NCBI GenBank assembly: GCA_020633435.1
Contig: JACKDP010000015.1
Location: forward strand, 1-57,561
DNA: 57,561 nucleotides
Reading direction: 5' to 3'
DNA from: Myxococcales bacterium
GTDB taxonomy: Bacteria > Myxococcota_A > Bradymonadia > UBA7976 > UBA1532
In this document: in pieces, positions 15,801-27,341 of the stretch
Layout: the number at the start of each line of letters is the position of its first letter
How positions within the stretch are numbered: position 1 is the first letter of the stretch
Notes under the pieces: model-generated
Databases searched by the model: none
What the model saw: the letters and a program-made list of their open reading frames with translations, nothing else
Told to the model about the DNA's origin: nothing
Made by a program: the position numbers and the translations under genes

Positions 15801-18487
15801 TCTGGCCGGGCCACCAGGCCCGCGCGTGCACGGCCCTGACCACGACCGTCCCCCAGGGCGCGCTGCCCGCGGGCGACGCGCCGGTGCAGGTGCAGAACCC
15901 CGATCCCTCCGGCTGCGGCGAGCGGGCCGAGGGCATCTTCTTCATCGTGCCCGTGCCCGAGATCGACACGGTCGAGCCCGCCGAGGTCTGCGAGGCCGAC
16001 GTCGAGACGTTCACCGTCCGCGGTCGCAACTTCGCCCCGGTCTCGCGGGTGATCCTCAACGACATCCCGGCCACGGCCGTGCGCTTCATCGACGAGAACA
16101 CCCTGGAGGCCGACTTCGCGAACGGCCTGCAGCCGGGCACCTACGACGCCACCGTCACCAGCGCCGACGGCTGCCAGGACACCCTGCCCGCGGCCGTCGA
16201 GGTGCACCCGACGCCCGTCGTCTTCTTCGTGGATCCGCCCATCGCCTACAACGGCATCAATCTGCAGGTGACCATCTACACCACCGGCCTCGACGCGGCG
16301 CCCGGCCTCGTGGTGCTCCTCGGGCCCAACGGCGAGGAGGTGATCATCGAGGACGTGCGGCCCACCCCGGGTCGCCCGAACAAGATCCTGGCCACCGTCC
16401 CGGCGGGCCTGCCCGTCGGGGCCTGGACGCTCAAGGTGGAGAGCCGCCTGGGCTGCGAGGGCGAGCTGCCCGGCGCCCTGGCCATCACCGACGACCTGCG
16501 CGTCGGCCTCACGGAGATCGACCCGGCCTTCGCCTCGCCGCTGCGCGCCACCGCCGTCACCCTGCGGGCCGAGCCGGCCGACGGCGAGGTGGGCTTCGCG
16601 TCGACGCCCCGCGCCTACCTGAACCCGAACCCGCCGGATCCCGACGCCATCGCCACCGCCCTGCGCGCCGTGGTCTTCACCGACCCGGGCACCCTCACCG
16701 CGGTGGTGCCCCCCGGCCTCCGCCCGGGCGCCTACGACGTGATCGTGGTCAACCCCGACGCCACCGTGGGCCTGCTGGAGGCCGGCCTGACCATCACGGC
16801 GGCCGAGCCGCCGGTGGTCGACGCCGTGGAGCCGGCCTCGCTGGACGGCAACGGCCCCCAGGTGGCCCGCATCGTGGGCGAGGACTTCGACGTCGCCGGC
16901 GGCGTGACCGTGGCCATGATGTGCCGCACCCCGGACGGCATGGAGGGCCAGGCGGACGCCGTCGTGCTGCCCGCCACGCTCACGCCCACCAGCGTGGAGG
17001 CGCGCTTCCCGGCCGACCAGTTCCCCGCCGGCAGCGTCTGCGTCATCACCCTGACCAACAGCGACGGGGCCTCGGCCCGCTACTCGGCCGTGTCCATCAA
17101 GACGCCGGCCCAGAACCTCAACGCGTGGCGCGCCGGCGGCGAGATGACGACGCCCCGCCGCGCGCTGGGCGTCGCCGCGGGCCGCCCGACGCGCACGAGC
17201 CGCTTCCTCTACGCCATCGGCGGCGACGCGGGCGGGCCGGCCTCGGCCCTGGACACCGTGGAGGCCGCCCCCGTCGGAATCTTCGGTGATCTCGGGGACT
17301 TCGCGCCGCAGGTCCACGCCCTGCCGGCGCCCCGGACCCTGGCCGGCACCGTCCGCGTGGGGCCGTTCCTGTACGTCGTGGGCGGCAACGACGGCGCCAC
17401 CGCGGTGGACACGGTGCTGCGCGCCCGCGTCCTCGACCCCCTCGCCAGCCCCGCCGTGGACGACCTGACGCTGGTGGTGGAGGAGGACGCCCCCGGCCTC
17501 GGCGGTGGGCTGTGGCACTACCGCATCGCGGCCGTCTTCCCGGCCGACGACCCCGAGAACCCGGGGGGCGAGTCGCTGCCCGGCGAGACGACCATCGTGC
17601 AGATCCCGCAGATCGCGGGCCTGCAGATCACCCTGCTCTGGCAGCCGGTGCCGGGGGCCTCGGGCTACCGCGTCTACCGCACGGCGGTGGCCGGCGACGG
17701 CGTCGACACCGTGCGGCTCGTGGCCGAGGTGGTGGAGCCGCGCTTTACGGACGCGGGCGCCGAGGCCGGCGACGAGCGCCCCCTGCCCCCCGGCTCCCTC
17801 GGCGTCTGGCACCCGGTGGCCCGCCTGAACACCGCGCGGGAGGCCGCCGCCGTGGCCGCCACCCAGGACGCGGGCGGCGCCTGGCTGCACGTCCTGGGCG
17901 GGCGCGACGCCGCGGGCCAGCCCCTCGCCACCTACGAGTACACCCGCATCACCCCCGAGGGCGACGTGGGCGCGTTCCAGACCGGCGCGGACACCCTGGC
18001 CGTGGCCCGCGCCGAGGGCATCGCCGTCACGCTGACCCACAGCGACTTCACCCCCGTGGTGGAGGGCGACACCTGGATCTTCATGGGGCCGGGGCGCACC
18101 GGCGGGGCCACCTTCTCCCGGGCCGTCGAGGCCTCCCCCGTCGCCCCGGACGGCAGCCTGACGTTCATCCGCACCGACGACGTGAACGGCGACTACGCCG
18201 GCTACGGCGGCGGGGCGGCCAACGGCTTCCTCTTCGTCTTCGGCGGCCGCGCCGGCCTGCCCAGCGACGCGGGCGTCTCCGCCGAGCTGTGCCGGTCGGC
18301 CCAGGACCCGGGCTGCGGCCAGGCCCCGGGCGAGCCGCCGGACATCCGCAACTGGAACAACCTGGGCGTCCGCCTGACCACCCCGCGCGCGTACATGGGC
18401 TCCACCCAGGAGAGCGCGTTCTTCTTCGTCGCCGGTGGCACGGACGGCATGGCCGCCCTGACCTCCATCGACCAGACCGTGCAGTGA
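12857..18487 (+). CDS. Giant lipoprotein with about 13 IPT/TIG-like repeats and a kelch-like C-terminus
   Basis: A 1876-residue protein with an export signal and lipobox LALLGC near residue 33. From about residue 45 to 1410 there are about 13 IPT/TIG-like modules. Nine share a strong pattern: [PPL-x-C], then GxREIxLxGxDFLTIDG, a central DGCE, RCTxVTV-P, and a closing TNPxPAGC. Four later ones (from about 1035) lack the Cys pairs and look like plain IPT domains. The final 460 residues contain kelch-like strands (FLYAIGGD, FLYVVGGND, WLHVLGGRD, GFLFVFGGRAG) interrupted at about 1530-1640 by an Fn3-like segment with WQPVPGASGYRVYRT. Surface display or binding is likely; the ligand is unknown. 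A beta-barrel gene follows after 11 bases. Confidence 0.88.
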   Translation: MAHWTPDARRSTRLAGALLTAGLALLGCSETLEGPTPGLADPAPGRPAEPGWICGEQLTTPVTLHGTAFAPLVVGLPGDSRVVLPTVTLTHSREITGETGDGAAVTFDGTDAESTLLTWQSQSQMTLELGPDLALAPGLWDLRVVNPQDAQVEDIGPLAVAHAPELSATTPGITCVAQGPRPIVASGKGFLTFGGATARVSVGDADLAVDGLRDCADVPHPTIPGEICATADFTLPQDAVPPGFPAVVVHNPETAACDSEEVIHLRVVPPPAIERIEPPLACPVEGTREVTLHGMDFLTIDGVVPAVTMTLAGGEAVDLEVRGVAGCEAVETLGHAVERCTEVAVIVPQQAIDAPYKPTISLTNPDPAGCENATATALTLVPLPTLDTAAPPLACTDQGDREIRLLGKDILRVDGTPAAIEVAGQAVDVLGMDGCEDLGVDRLPTERCTEITVRVPEGHPMVDAGSFSQPALRIENPAPAGCSIEEVGPLTITPPPVVAALTPPVVCLEQGDREVVITGSGLLDVAGAVPAADVGGVAVPLTLDDCDDVPVAGLATRTCRQGTLALAQGAIAPGDPRVQLTNADPAGCASEEDTRLRVVPAPRITAALPPLACNAEGPREIVLEGEDFLTIDGALPGVTMTDADGAVVDLQVLGADGCEALPTGGADVQRCTRVTVVVPQTALAAPYAPTITLTNPAPAGCLGDSTTSLVLAPPPSIGSVNPLFLCRNAPVVTFAVDGADFLTVDGVPPAVALGDAAALAVRAQGCAPLEVAGLAVERCTGLEVDFAPEGLAAAESLTVTNPAPAGCSAGVEQRLVVLDPPSVRTVEPGLICAEDGQRQIVVEGAGFLRIDGQLPSVRIGDQVGPADSIEGCEPQAEGGLAWDACTRLTATLPQGALPEGRPLVEVIDPAPAGCAGGAEDVLTIPPPLTLGQVAPDAVCVDAGDRPIRVVGTGFLELDGVGPTLTIGGQAFAGALADCQPLVWPGHQARACTALTTTVPQGALPAGDAPVQVQNPDPSGCGERAEGIFFIVPVPEIDTVEPAEVCEADVETFTVRGRNFAPVSRVILNDIPATAVRFIDENTLEADFANGLQPGTYDATVTSADGCQDTLPAAVEVHPTPVVFFVDPPIAYNGINLQVTIYTTGLDAAPGLVVLLGPNGEEVIIEDVRPTPGRPNKILATVPAGLPVGAWTLKVESRLGCEGELPGALAITDDLRVGLTEIDPAFASPLRATAVTLRAEPADGEVGFASTPRAYLNPNPPDPDAIATALRAVVFTDPGTLTAVVPPGLRPGAYDVIVVNPDATVGLLEAGLTITAAEPPVVDAVEPASLDGNGPQVARIVGEDFDVAGGVTVAMMCRTPDGMEGQADAVVLPATLTPTSVEARFPADQFPAGSVCVITLTNSDGASARYSAVSIKTPAQNLNAWRAGGEMTTPRRALGVAAGRPTRTSRFLYAIGGDAGGPASALDTVEAAPVGIFGDLGDFAPQVHALPAPRTLAGTVRVGPFLYVVGGNDGATAVDTVLRARVLDPLASPAVDDLTLVVEEDAPGLGGGLWHYRIAAVFPADDPENPGGESLPGETTIVQIPQIAGLQITLLWQPVPGASGYRVYRTAVAGDGVDTVRLVAEVVEPRFTDAGAEAGDERPLPPGSLGVWHPVARLNTAREAAAVAATQDAGGAWLHVLGGRDAAGQPLATYEYTRITPEGDVGAFQTGADTLAVARAEGIAVTLTHSDFTPVVEGDTWIFMGPGRTGGATFSRAVEASPVAPDGSLTFIRTDDVNGDYAGYGGGAANGFLFVFGGRAGLPSDAGVSAELCRSAQDPGCGQAPGEPPDIRNWNNLGVRLTTPRAYMGSTQESAFFFVAGGTDGMAALTSIDQTVQ

Positions 18488-18498
18488 GGGACCCGACG

Positions 18499-19134
18499 AT
18501 GCGCACGCTCCTCCTGGCCTCCGGGCTCATCGCCAGCGCCGCCTCGGCCGAGCCCCTGCTCTACGAGAAGGCCGGCCTGTACGAGACCGGCCTCGTCGTC
18601 GGCCTCAGCGCCGGCGCCGATTTCTCCAGTCCTTTCAACGAGCTGGGCACGAGCCCGGCCCTCGGCCTGGAGCTGGGCTGGCTGCTGCCGGCCCTGGATC
18701 GCAGCCTCCAGCTCCTGGTGGCGGGCCAGTGGGCGGCCCCCGCCGGCTCGGGGGACGTGGCGGCGGATCCGCGCCTGCCGGGGGACGGCGTCGCCCACTA
18801 CGACGTCGATCAGCAGACCCTGCGGCTGACCCTCGGCCTGCGCTACCGCCTGCCCCTGGACGGGGCCATCCGGCCCTACGCCATGCTCGGGGGCCGCGCG
18901 TGGCTGCTCGAGACGACCATGAAGGGGGACGCGGACGGCCAGGCCTTCGGCACCTACGTGGAGAAGTCGACCGAGTACGGGGTGGTGGGGGCCCTGGGCG
19001 GCGAGTGGCACACCGACTACGGCGCCCTGGCCCTGGAGGTCGAGGGCGGCTACGCCGGCTACGACCGCACCCTCTACGAGGCCTCCGCCGTGGGCACCCT
19101 CGCCGTCCAGCTCGCCTGGCGCTTCTTCTTGTAG
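18499..19134 (+). CDS. Outer-membrane beta-barrel-like protein
   Basis: A 211-residue protein with a cleavable signal (MRTLLLASGLIASAASA) and repeated amphipathic strands ending in the aromatic WRFFL, as in small outer-membrane barrels. Strand-like segments include LVVGLSAGADF, LGLELGWLL, LQLLVAGQW, LRLTLGLRYRL, IRPYAMLGGRAW, LEVEGGYAGYDRT and LAVQLAW. The start 11 bases after the IPT/kelch gene, with GAGGG before it, points to one operon. The family is not recognised beyond the barrel fold. Confidence 0.78.
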   Translation: MRTLLLASGLIASAASAEPLLYEKAGLYETGLVVGLSAGADFSSPFNELGTSPALGLELGWLLPALDRSLQLLVAGQWAAPAGSGDVAADPRLPGDGVAHYDVDQQTLRLTLGLRYRLPLDGAIRPYAMLGGRAWLLETTMKGDADGQAFGTYVEKSTEYGVVGALGGEWHTDYGALALEVEGGYAGYDRTLYEASAVGTLAVQLAWRFFL

Positions 19135-19145
19135 CCCCCCCCTTC

Positions 19146-19175
19146 TTGGCCCCGGTCCGGGGTCGGGGCTACCAT
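19146..19175 (+). promoter_or_regulatory. Putative sigma-70-type promoter
   Basis: TTGGCC at 19146-19151, an 18-base spacer and TACCAT at 19170-19175. It would drive the lipoprotein gene at 19209 with a leader of about 27 bases. Confidence 0.45.
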
Positions 19176-19208
19176 GCCCCGGCACGTCCTTCGGTCTGGG
19201 GAGACCTG

Positions 19209-19847
19209 ATGATCCGTACCTGCCTGCTGCTGGGGGCGCTCTCCGCCCTCTTCGTGGCCTGTGATGATGACGAGCCCTCGGGCACCGTCGACCAGGCCGT
19301 CGCCGTCGATGGCGCCACCGACGGCGCCGCGGTCGACATGGCCCCGCCGCCCCTCGACATGGCCACGCCCGACATGACGGCCCCGGCCCCCGACATGGCC
19401 ACGCCCGACATGACGGCCCCGGCCCCCGACATGGCCACGCCCGACATGATGGCCCCGGCCCCCGACATGGCCGCGCCCCCGCCCGACATGGGGGCGCCGG
19501 CCGATCAGGGCGCCCCGGACATGATGGCCCCCGCCCCCGACATGGGCATGCCGCCGGCCTGCCAGAACCCGGCGTGGAACGCCGCCTGCCCCGCCTCCCC
19601 CGACGAGGCCACCTGCGTCGCCAACGGCGGCCAGTGGGGCATGTTCTTCCGGGGCGACCCCGGCCGCTGCCGCTGCCCGACGCAGGACGGCGGCTGCCCC
19701 TGCCAGGCCGATGGGCAGTGCAGCCAGTTCTGCTACGTGCCCGTCGAGAACGGGGAGTGCTCGGGGCTGCCGGCCCGCTGCTACGAGTTCGATGTGCTGT
19801 CGTCGTGCTTCTGCGATCCCGGCGGCCTGGGCCAGGCCTGCCCGTGA
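19209..19847 (+). CDS. Lipoprotein with Pro-Asp-Met tandem repeats and Cys-rich domain
   Basis: A 212-residue lipoprotein (MIRTCLLLGALSALFVAC, lipobox FVAC). Residues about 45-115 are a low-complexity linker of repeated xPDMAxPDM units. At DNA level the blocks around 19370-19460 are near-identical tandem copies of about 36 bases, so the number is likely to vary between strains. The C-terminal 95 residues hold 14 Cys in a compact pattern (CRCPTQDGGCPCQADGQCSQFC), which should form disulfides outside the cytoplasm. No enzyme motif. PDM-type linkers are common in myxobacterial surface lipoproteins. Confidence 0.82.
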   Translation: MIRTCLLLGALSALFVACDDDEPSGTVDQAVAVDGATDGAAVDMAPPPLDMATPDMTAPAPDMATPDMTAPAPDMATPDMMAPAPDMAAPPPDMGAPADQGAPDMMAPAPDMGMPPACQNPAWNAACPASPDEATCVANGGQWGMFFRGDPGRCRCPTQDGGCPCQADGQCSQFCYVPVENGECSGLPARCYEFDVLSSCFCDPGGLGQACP

Positions 19848-19872
19848 CAACTGCCCCGCCCGGCGTCATGCT
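19844..19872 (+). promoter_or_regulatory. Putative leaderless promoter
   Basis: GTGACA at 19844-19849 (5 of 6 to the -35 consensus, overlapping the stop of the previous gene), a 17-base spacer and CATGCT at 19867-19872. The ATG at 19879 follows after 6 bases with no Shine-Dalgarno sequence. Confidence 0.5.
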
Positions 19873-19878
19873 GGCGCC

Positions 19879-21111
19879 ATGCGCCGGCTGCTCCCCCTGC
19901 TGGTCCTGACGGGCTGCTTCGAGCGGCTGCACACCCCGCCCACCGTCGGCCCCGGCGAGGACTGCTTCAGCCTGCTGGAGCTGCCGCGCCCCGACCTGCC
20001 CGATCCCGACCGGACGGAGGATCTCTCGCCCCTCGTCGGCGCGGCGGTGTGGTGCGGCGCCCACCCCGAGCGCGACCTGCCGCCCCTGCCCGCGCCCCGC
20101 GTCGCCGCGGCCTGCGCCGTGACCCTCGGCCCCGCGGACGGGCGCTGGACGGAGGAGCAGCGGTGGACGCGGGACGCTGACGGCCGCCTCGTCAGCGCCC
20201 GCGTGGGCCGGCTGGCGGCGACGTGGACCTACGCGGACGGCGAGCTGGCGCAGTACACCGCGGTGCGCGGGGGCGCGGTGGTGGAGCGGCGCGCGTACGA
20301 GGACGGCCGCCTCGCGCTGCGGGAAGTGCCCGGCATCACTGAGTATTTTCTGCACGACGCGGACGGGGCGCTGGTGGAGCATGTCGTGGCGCGGGCCGAT
20401 CCCGACGCGACGGAGCCGCTCGCCTGGACGGCCTTCGATGCGGCCACGGGGGCCCCCGTCCGGCAGGTGGGCTGGCGGGCGGACGGCACCACCCGGCAGG
20501 CGCGCTGGCGCTTCGACGCGGAGGCCGGCGTGTTTCGGCAGGGCGGCCACGTGACGCGCTGCTCGTCGCGGGGGGAGCCCCTGCCCGAGATCGGCCGCCT
20601 GGACGCCGCCGGCCACGTCGCCAGCCTGCTGGAGAGCCGCCCCGACTGCCTGCGCCGCACCGATCGGGCCCGGGACGCCACCGGGGCGCTGCTGCGCGAG
20701 CGGGTCGTCTGCGTCGGGGGCGACGCCGTCCGCGACGACCGCTACGCCCGGGATGGGGACGGCCGCCTGCTCTGCAGCGACCGGCGCTACCCCCGGCAGG
20801 CCGCCGTCTTCGACTGGCCCCCCCTGCGCGAGCTCGACGTGCCGCCGACGGGCTGCCTGGGGGCCTGCGCCTTCGAGGGCGTCCGGCCGCTGAAGGGCAA
20901 GCTGCCCCGGGCGCGGGCCTTCATCGACCGCGACGACACGGGCCTGCCCGTCTGGATGGAGCTGGACGCCGACGTGAACGGCGTCATCGACGGGGTCATC
21001 GACCTGACGCCCACCTACGACGCCGAGGGGCGCCTGGTGGTGGAGCGGTTTCTCGGGCCGTCGGTGGTGATGGAGGCGCGCTACGCCTACGACTGCGCCG
21101 CCGGGGAGTGA
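19879..21111 (+). CDS. Lipoprotein with YD/RHS-like repeat character
   Basis: A 410-residue protein with a very short lipoprotein signal (MRRLLPLLVLTGC). The body has several segments of the YD-repeat type seen in RHS proteins: WTRDADGRLVSARVG, YADGELAQYTAV, RARDATGALLRERVV, YARDGDGRLLCSDRRY, YDAEGRLVVERFLG. The repeats are irregular and too few for a full RHS shell. Scattered Cys residues agree with an extracytoplasmic location. The ATG at 19879 is preferred because the signal peptide begins there. Function unknown. Confidence 0.75.
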   Translation: MRRLLPLLVLTGCFERLHTPPTVGPGEDCFSLLELPRPDLPDPDRTEDLSPLVGAAVWCGAHPERDLPPLPAPRVAAACAVTLGPADGRWTEEQRWTRDADGRLVSARVGRLAATWTYADGELAQYTAVRGGAVVERRAYEDGRLALREVPGITEYFLHDADGALVEHVVARADPDATEPLAWTAFDAATGAPVRQVGWRADGTTRQARWRFDAEAGVFRQGGHVTRCSSRGEPLPEIGRLDAAGHVASLLESRPDCLRRTDRARDATGALLRERVVCVGGDAVRDDRYARDGDGRLLCSDRRYPRQAAVFDWPPLRELDVPPTGCLGACAFEGVRPLKGKLPRARAFIDRDDTGLPVWMELDADVNGVIDGVIDLTPTYDAEGRLVVERFLGPSVVMEARYAYDCAAGE

Positions 21112-21158
21112 GGCGGGCCGCGCCGATCCGGGGATCCGCAGGCCCGTGTCCGAACCGA

Positions 21159-21188
21159 CTGGCGATCAGCGCCAACGTCTGCTACCTT
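21159..21188 (+). promoter_or_regulatory. Putative rpmG promoter
   Basis: CTGGCG at 21159-21164, 18 bases, then TACCTT at 21183-21188. The -35 is weak. The GCTACC form of the -10 is also seen near 19170. Confidence 0.35.
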
Positions 21189-21219
21189 CGCCCGCCTTTC
21201 GTCTCGGAGGAGTACTCGC

Positions 21220-21387
21220 ATGGCCAAGCCGCGCCGCGACAAGATCAAGCTGGAGAGCACCGCTGGCACCGGCGTGTTCTACACGACCACCAAGAACAAG
21301 CGGACGAGCACCGGCAAGCTGGAGCTCATGAAGTACGACCCGAAGGCGCGCAAGCACGTCCTCTTCCGCGAGACGAAGCTGCGCTGA
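21220..21387 (+). CDS. rpmG: 50S ribosomal protein L33
   Basis: A 55-residue protein, MAKPRRDKIKLESTAGTGVF through YTTTKNKRTSTGKLELMKYD and ending FRETKLR, which is a full match to the L33 pattern. It has none of the four zinc-binding Cys found in the C+ form, so it is a zinc-free (C-) L33. CGGAGGAG precedes the ATG at a good distance. It is a lone ribosomal gene here, unlike the usual rpmB-rpmG pair, and is bordered by surface-protein genes. Confidence 0.95.
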   Translation: MAKPRRDKIKLESTAGTGVFYTTTKNKRTSTGKLELMKYDPKARKHVLFRETKLR

Positions 21388-21395
21388 GCCTGCCG

Positions 21396-21414
21396 GCCCC
21401 CCACCCCGGGGGGC
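21396..21414. terminator. Hairpin between convergent rpmG and peptidase genes
   Basis: GCCCCCC (21396-21402) pairs perfectly with GGGGGGC (21408-21414) around a 5-base loop. It lies 8 bases after the rpmG stop and 14 before the stop of the convergent peptidase gene, so it could end transcription from both sides. No T-run. Confidence 0.5.
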
Positions 21415-21427
21415 GCTGGTCGATCCG

Positions 21428-23281
21428 CTACTCCTCGCCGTCGTCCGTGTCCGCCGCCTTCGGCTGGCGCACGGTCTTGCCCGCGCGCCGGTTCCCCGGC
21501 AGCACGCTGAGGCGATCCGTCCCGATCAGGCGGCAGGTGTCCGCGAAGCGGCCGGTACACAGGGCGGCGTCCTGGGGCGCCGTCACGTCGATGCGCCCCA
21601 CCTCGATGCCCATCAGCTTGATGGCGAAGTTCGACAGGTCGTCCGTGGGCCGCAGCGCCAGGCGCAGCGGCTGGGACCCGTTGATCTTCAAGAAGATCTT
21701 GGGATCGGCCAGGAAGCCGGCGTCGACCTCCTTCGGCAAGAAGATGGCGGAGGTGCGGCCGGTGACGGGCACGCTCTTCCAGTCGCCGCGGTCGTCGCCG
21801 TACTCCCACGACTTCACGGCCCGCAGGTCGGGATCGCGGAACTGCACGAGGAGGCGGTCGTCGTCGCGGCGCAGGGCGCAGAGGGCCTCCCACTCGCCGG
21901 TGCAGACGGTGATGACGTCGGTCACCTCGCCCACCTCGTCCTCCTGGTAGAAGAGGCGGTCGCCGCGGCGGTCGAGCTTGAGAGGGGCGGCGTCGCCGTC
22001 GCCACCGCGCAGCCAGAGGCCCCCGGGCACGGCCCCCTGCTGGACCCGGTGCAGGGTGTCGTCGGGGCCGCGCAGGCGCCCGCTCGTCCAGGCCACCACC
22101 GGCTCGGGCTCCGGCTCCGGCTCGGGCTCCACCTCGGGCACCGGGGCCGGGGTGGGCGCCGGCCGCGGGCCGCCCTCGGCCAGCGTCACCTTCGTCACCG
22201 CCGGGAAGCCATAGGTGAAGCGGTCGCCGCCCACGGCCTCCATCCAGGCGAGGGTCATGCAGGCGTGCCCGTTGACCCCCCAGCCCTTGCCCCACGAGTT
22301 CTTGATGATGAAGCACAGCCCGCCCTCCTCGGGCATCTTCGGCAGCTTGCGGTAGCCGATGATGAGGTAGGCGTGGCCGCCGGCGTGCACCGTCGAGCCC
22401 TGGGCGGCGAAGTCGCGCTTCGTGATCAGGCCCTCGTTCTGCTCCCAGTTGGCGGTGAGGGGGCTGCCGATGGGCACGGCGAAGCCGCGGTGCAGCAGGT
22501 CGACGAGGCCTTCGAGGCCGCACCAGGTCTCCACGGCGTCCACCCGGGCCGCCCCGCGCTCGCAGCTCGCCGGGTGGGGGTACTGGGTGTCGTTGGCGCC
22601 CGGGGAGGTGTTGTAAGGGCAGTCGGCCTCCAGCGGCACCGGGAAGCCCTTGCCGCTCTTCGCCGCGTCGAAGCCCGAGCCGAACCACGAGCCCGCCCCG
22701 CAGTCGCCGCTGGGGCCCTGGCACTCGGGCTTGGAGAGCCAGTAGAAGCGCTGCTCGGAGAGGTCGAGCGTCTTGAGGTCGTAGCCCCCCGCCTTGGTGT
22801 TGAGGGCGGCGTACTCCATGCTCGCGGTGCCGGCGAAGGCGGCGCAGGTGCCCCGCGCGCCCTGGTTGCGCACGGGCACGCGCTCGGCCTGCGGGATCAC
22901 GTATTCATCATAGAGATCGCGGACATTCACGCTCAGGTCGCAGCTCTGCTTCTGCACGACGTCGCCCCACTCCGCGAAGTCGACCAGCTCGAAGCGCGAC
23001 TCGTCGATGGCCAGGCGCTGCTGCACCGAGCGGCGGCGCAGCTTCAAGACGTCGGCGTCGTCGGCGAAGACGGCGTCCTCGCCGGCCGCCTGGCGCTCCT
23101 CGTCCCCCAGGACGGTCATCACGGCGGCCAGGTCGACGGGGGCCGCGGCGGCGGGATCCACCGCGAGGTGCTGGAAGGCGTCGTCCCCCTTGAGGGGGCG
23201 GCCGCCCTGGCCGAGGAAGTCGTAGAGGGAGTCGCCGCAGCCGAACAGGGCGAGGAGGGGGAGCAGGTGGGCGACGCGCAT
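21428..23281 (-). CDS. Papain-like (C1) cysteine peptidase lipoprotein
   Basis: A 617-residue lipoprotein (MRVAHLLPLLALFGCGD). After a pro-like segment of about 100 residues comes a C1-family domain: PVRNQGARGTCAAFAGTASM with the oxyanion Gln and the catalytic Cys near residue 145, VHAGGHAYLIIGY with the catalytic His near 301, and FIIKNSWGKGWGVNGHACM with the Asn and the NSWG signature near 327. All three catalytic residues are present. An acidic Pro/Glu linker (about 385-405) leads to a beta-rich domain of 200 residues, perhaps PPC-like, with VITVCTGEWEALCALRRDDD. It would act outside the cytoplasm on proteins. It stands alone between convergent rpmG and the divergent GST. Confidence 0.88.
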   Translation of the reverse strand: MRVAHLLPLLALFGCGDSLYDFLGQGGRPLKGDDAFQHLAVDPAAAAPVDLAAVMTVLGDEERQAAGEDAVFADDADVLKLRRRSVQQRLAIDESRFELVDFAEWGDVVQKQSCDLSVNVRDLYDEYVIPQAERVPVRNQGARGTCAAFAGTASMEYAALNTKAGGYDLKTLDLSEQRFYWLSKPECQGPSGDCGAGSWFGSGFDAAKSGKGFPVPLEADCPYNTSPGANDTQYPHPASCERGAARVDAVETWCGLEGLVDLLHRGFAVPIGSPLTANWEQNEGLITKRDFAAQGSTVHAGGHAYLIIGYRKLPKMPEEGGLCFIIKNSWGKGWGVNGHACMTLAWMEAVGGDRFTYGFPAVTKVTLAEGGPRPAPTPAPVPEVEPEPEPEPEPVVAWTSGRLRGPDDTLHRVQQGAVPGGLWLRGGDGDAAPLKLDRRGDRLFYQEDEVGEVTDVITVCTGEWEALCALRRDDDRLLVQFRDPDLRAVKSWEYGDDRGDWKSVPVTGRTSAIFLPKEVDAGFLADPKIFLKINGSQPLRLALRPTDDLSNFAIKLMGIEVGRIDVTAPQDAALCTGRFADTCRLIGTDRLSVLPGNRRAGKTVRQPKAADTDDGEE

Positions 23282-23346
23282 CGGGGGGCTCCGTGGCTCG
23301 AGGGGACGGCGCGGCCGACGCGGGTCCAGGGGCTTTGTTCACCCCC

Positions 23347-23375
23347 TTGTGGGCGAGGGTGGGCCTCCGTAGGCT
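23347..23375 (+). promoter_or_regulatory. Putative promoter of the GST-like gene
   Basis: TTGTGG at 23347-23352, a 17-base spacer and TAGGCT at 23370-23375. The leader that follows contains AAGGAG, correctly spaced before the ATG at 23402. Confidence 0.5.
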
Positions 23376-23401
23376 CCCCCGGCACCCCCAAGGAGTCCCC
23401 C

Positions 23402-24031
23402 ATGTCCGACGCCGGCCTCACGCTGCACTACGCCCCGCGCTCCCGCTCCGCCACCGCCCTGTGGCTGATGGAGGAGCTGGGCGAGCCCTACACGCTCGAG
23501 TCGTTCTCCCTGGCCACCGGCCACCACAAGACGCCCGCGTTCCTGGCCATCAACCCCATGGGCAAGGTGCCGGCGGTGGTGGATCACGGCCGCGCCGTGG
23601 CCGAGCTCGGCGCCATCGCCATCCACCTGGCGGACCGCTACCCCGCCGCCGGCCTGGCCCCGGCCATCGACCACCCGCAGCGGCCGGACTACCTGCGCTG
23701 GATCTTCTTCTCGTCCGCCATCTTCGAGCCGGCCCTGGCCCAGAAGTTCTTCGGCTGGACGCCCCCGGCCAGCACGGTGGCGTGGGGCTCCTACGACGAG
23801 ATGATCCGCGTGGCGACGGCGGGGGTGCAGCCGGGGCCCTGGCTGCTGGGCGACCACTTCACCGCCGCCGACGTGCTGGTGGCGTCCGGCCTGGGCTTTG
23901 GCATGCGGTTCGGGGCCATCCCCGCCGAGGGGCCCCTGCACGCCTACGTCACTCGCGCCACCGACCGGCCGGCCTACGCCCGCGCCCAGGCCATCGAGGC
24001 CCGCGAGGGCGCCCGCTTCCCGCCCGCCTGA
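23402..24031 (+). CDS. Glutathione S-transferase family protein
   Basis: A 209-residue two-domain GST. The thioredoxin-like N-domain (1-80) has TLHYAPRSRSATALWLMEEL with the usual catalytic-helix start (Ser/Arg region), the cis-Pro in GKVPAVVD, and AELGAIAIHLADRY with the Glu/Leu after the glutathione site. The all-helical C-domain runs from about 88 and carries the N-capping motif FTAADVLVASGL. The class is near the bacterial theta-like or beta-like group, but the substrate is unknown. A sigma-70-type promoter lies upstream, and the gene seems to be a single-gene transcript. Confidence 0.92.
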   Translation: MSDAGLTLHYAPRSRSATALWLMEELGEPYTLESFSLATGHHKTPAFLAINPMGKVPAVVDHGRAVAELGAIAIHLADRYPAAGLAPAIDHPQRPDYLRWIFFSSAIFEPALAQKFFGWTPPASTVAWGSYDEMIRVATAGVQPGPWLLGDHFTAADVLVASGLGFGMRFGAIPAEGPLHAYVTRATDRPAYARAQAIEAREGARFPPA

Positions 24032-24133
24032 CACGCACCTACATCTACCGAGAAATCGCACACCCTCCCCCCAAGGGGGGATGCCGCGGACGATCCGGCC
24101 TCCGGTACACCTCCCCGTGAAAGGAGGTGAACC

Positions 24134-27334
<3,201 letters not shown>

Positions 27335-27341
27335 GGCCCCC

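Noticed and set aside
12674..18040. A 1788-codon open frame on the minus strand
   Set aside because: It is the GC-rich antisense shadow of the IPT/kelch gene: low-complexity Gly/Arg/His/Ala sequence, no domains, and the plus strand has a signal peptide and clear repeats.
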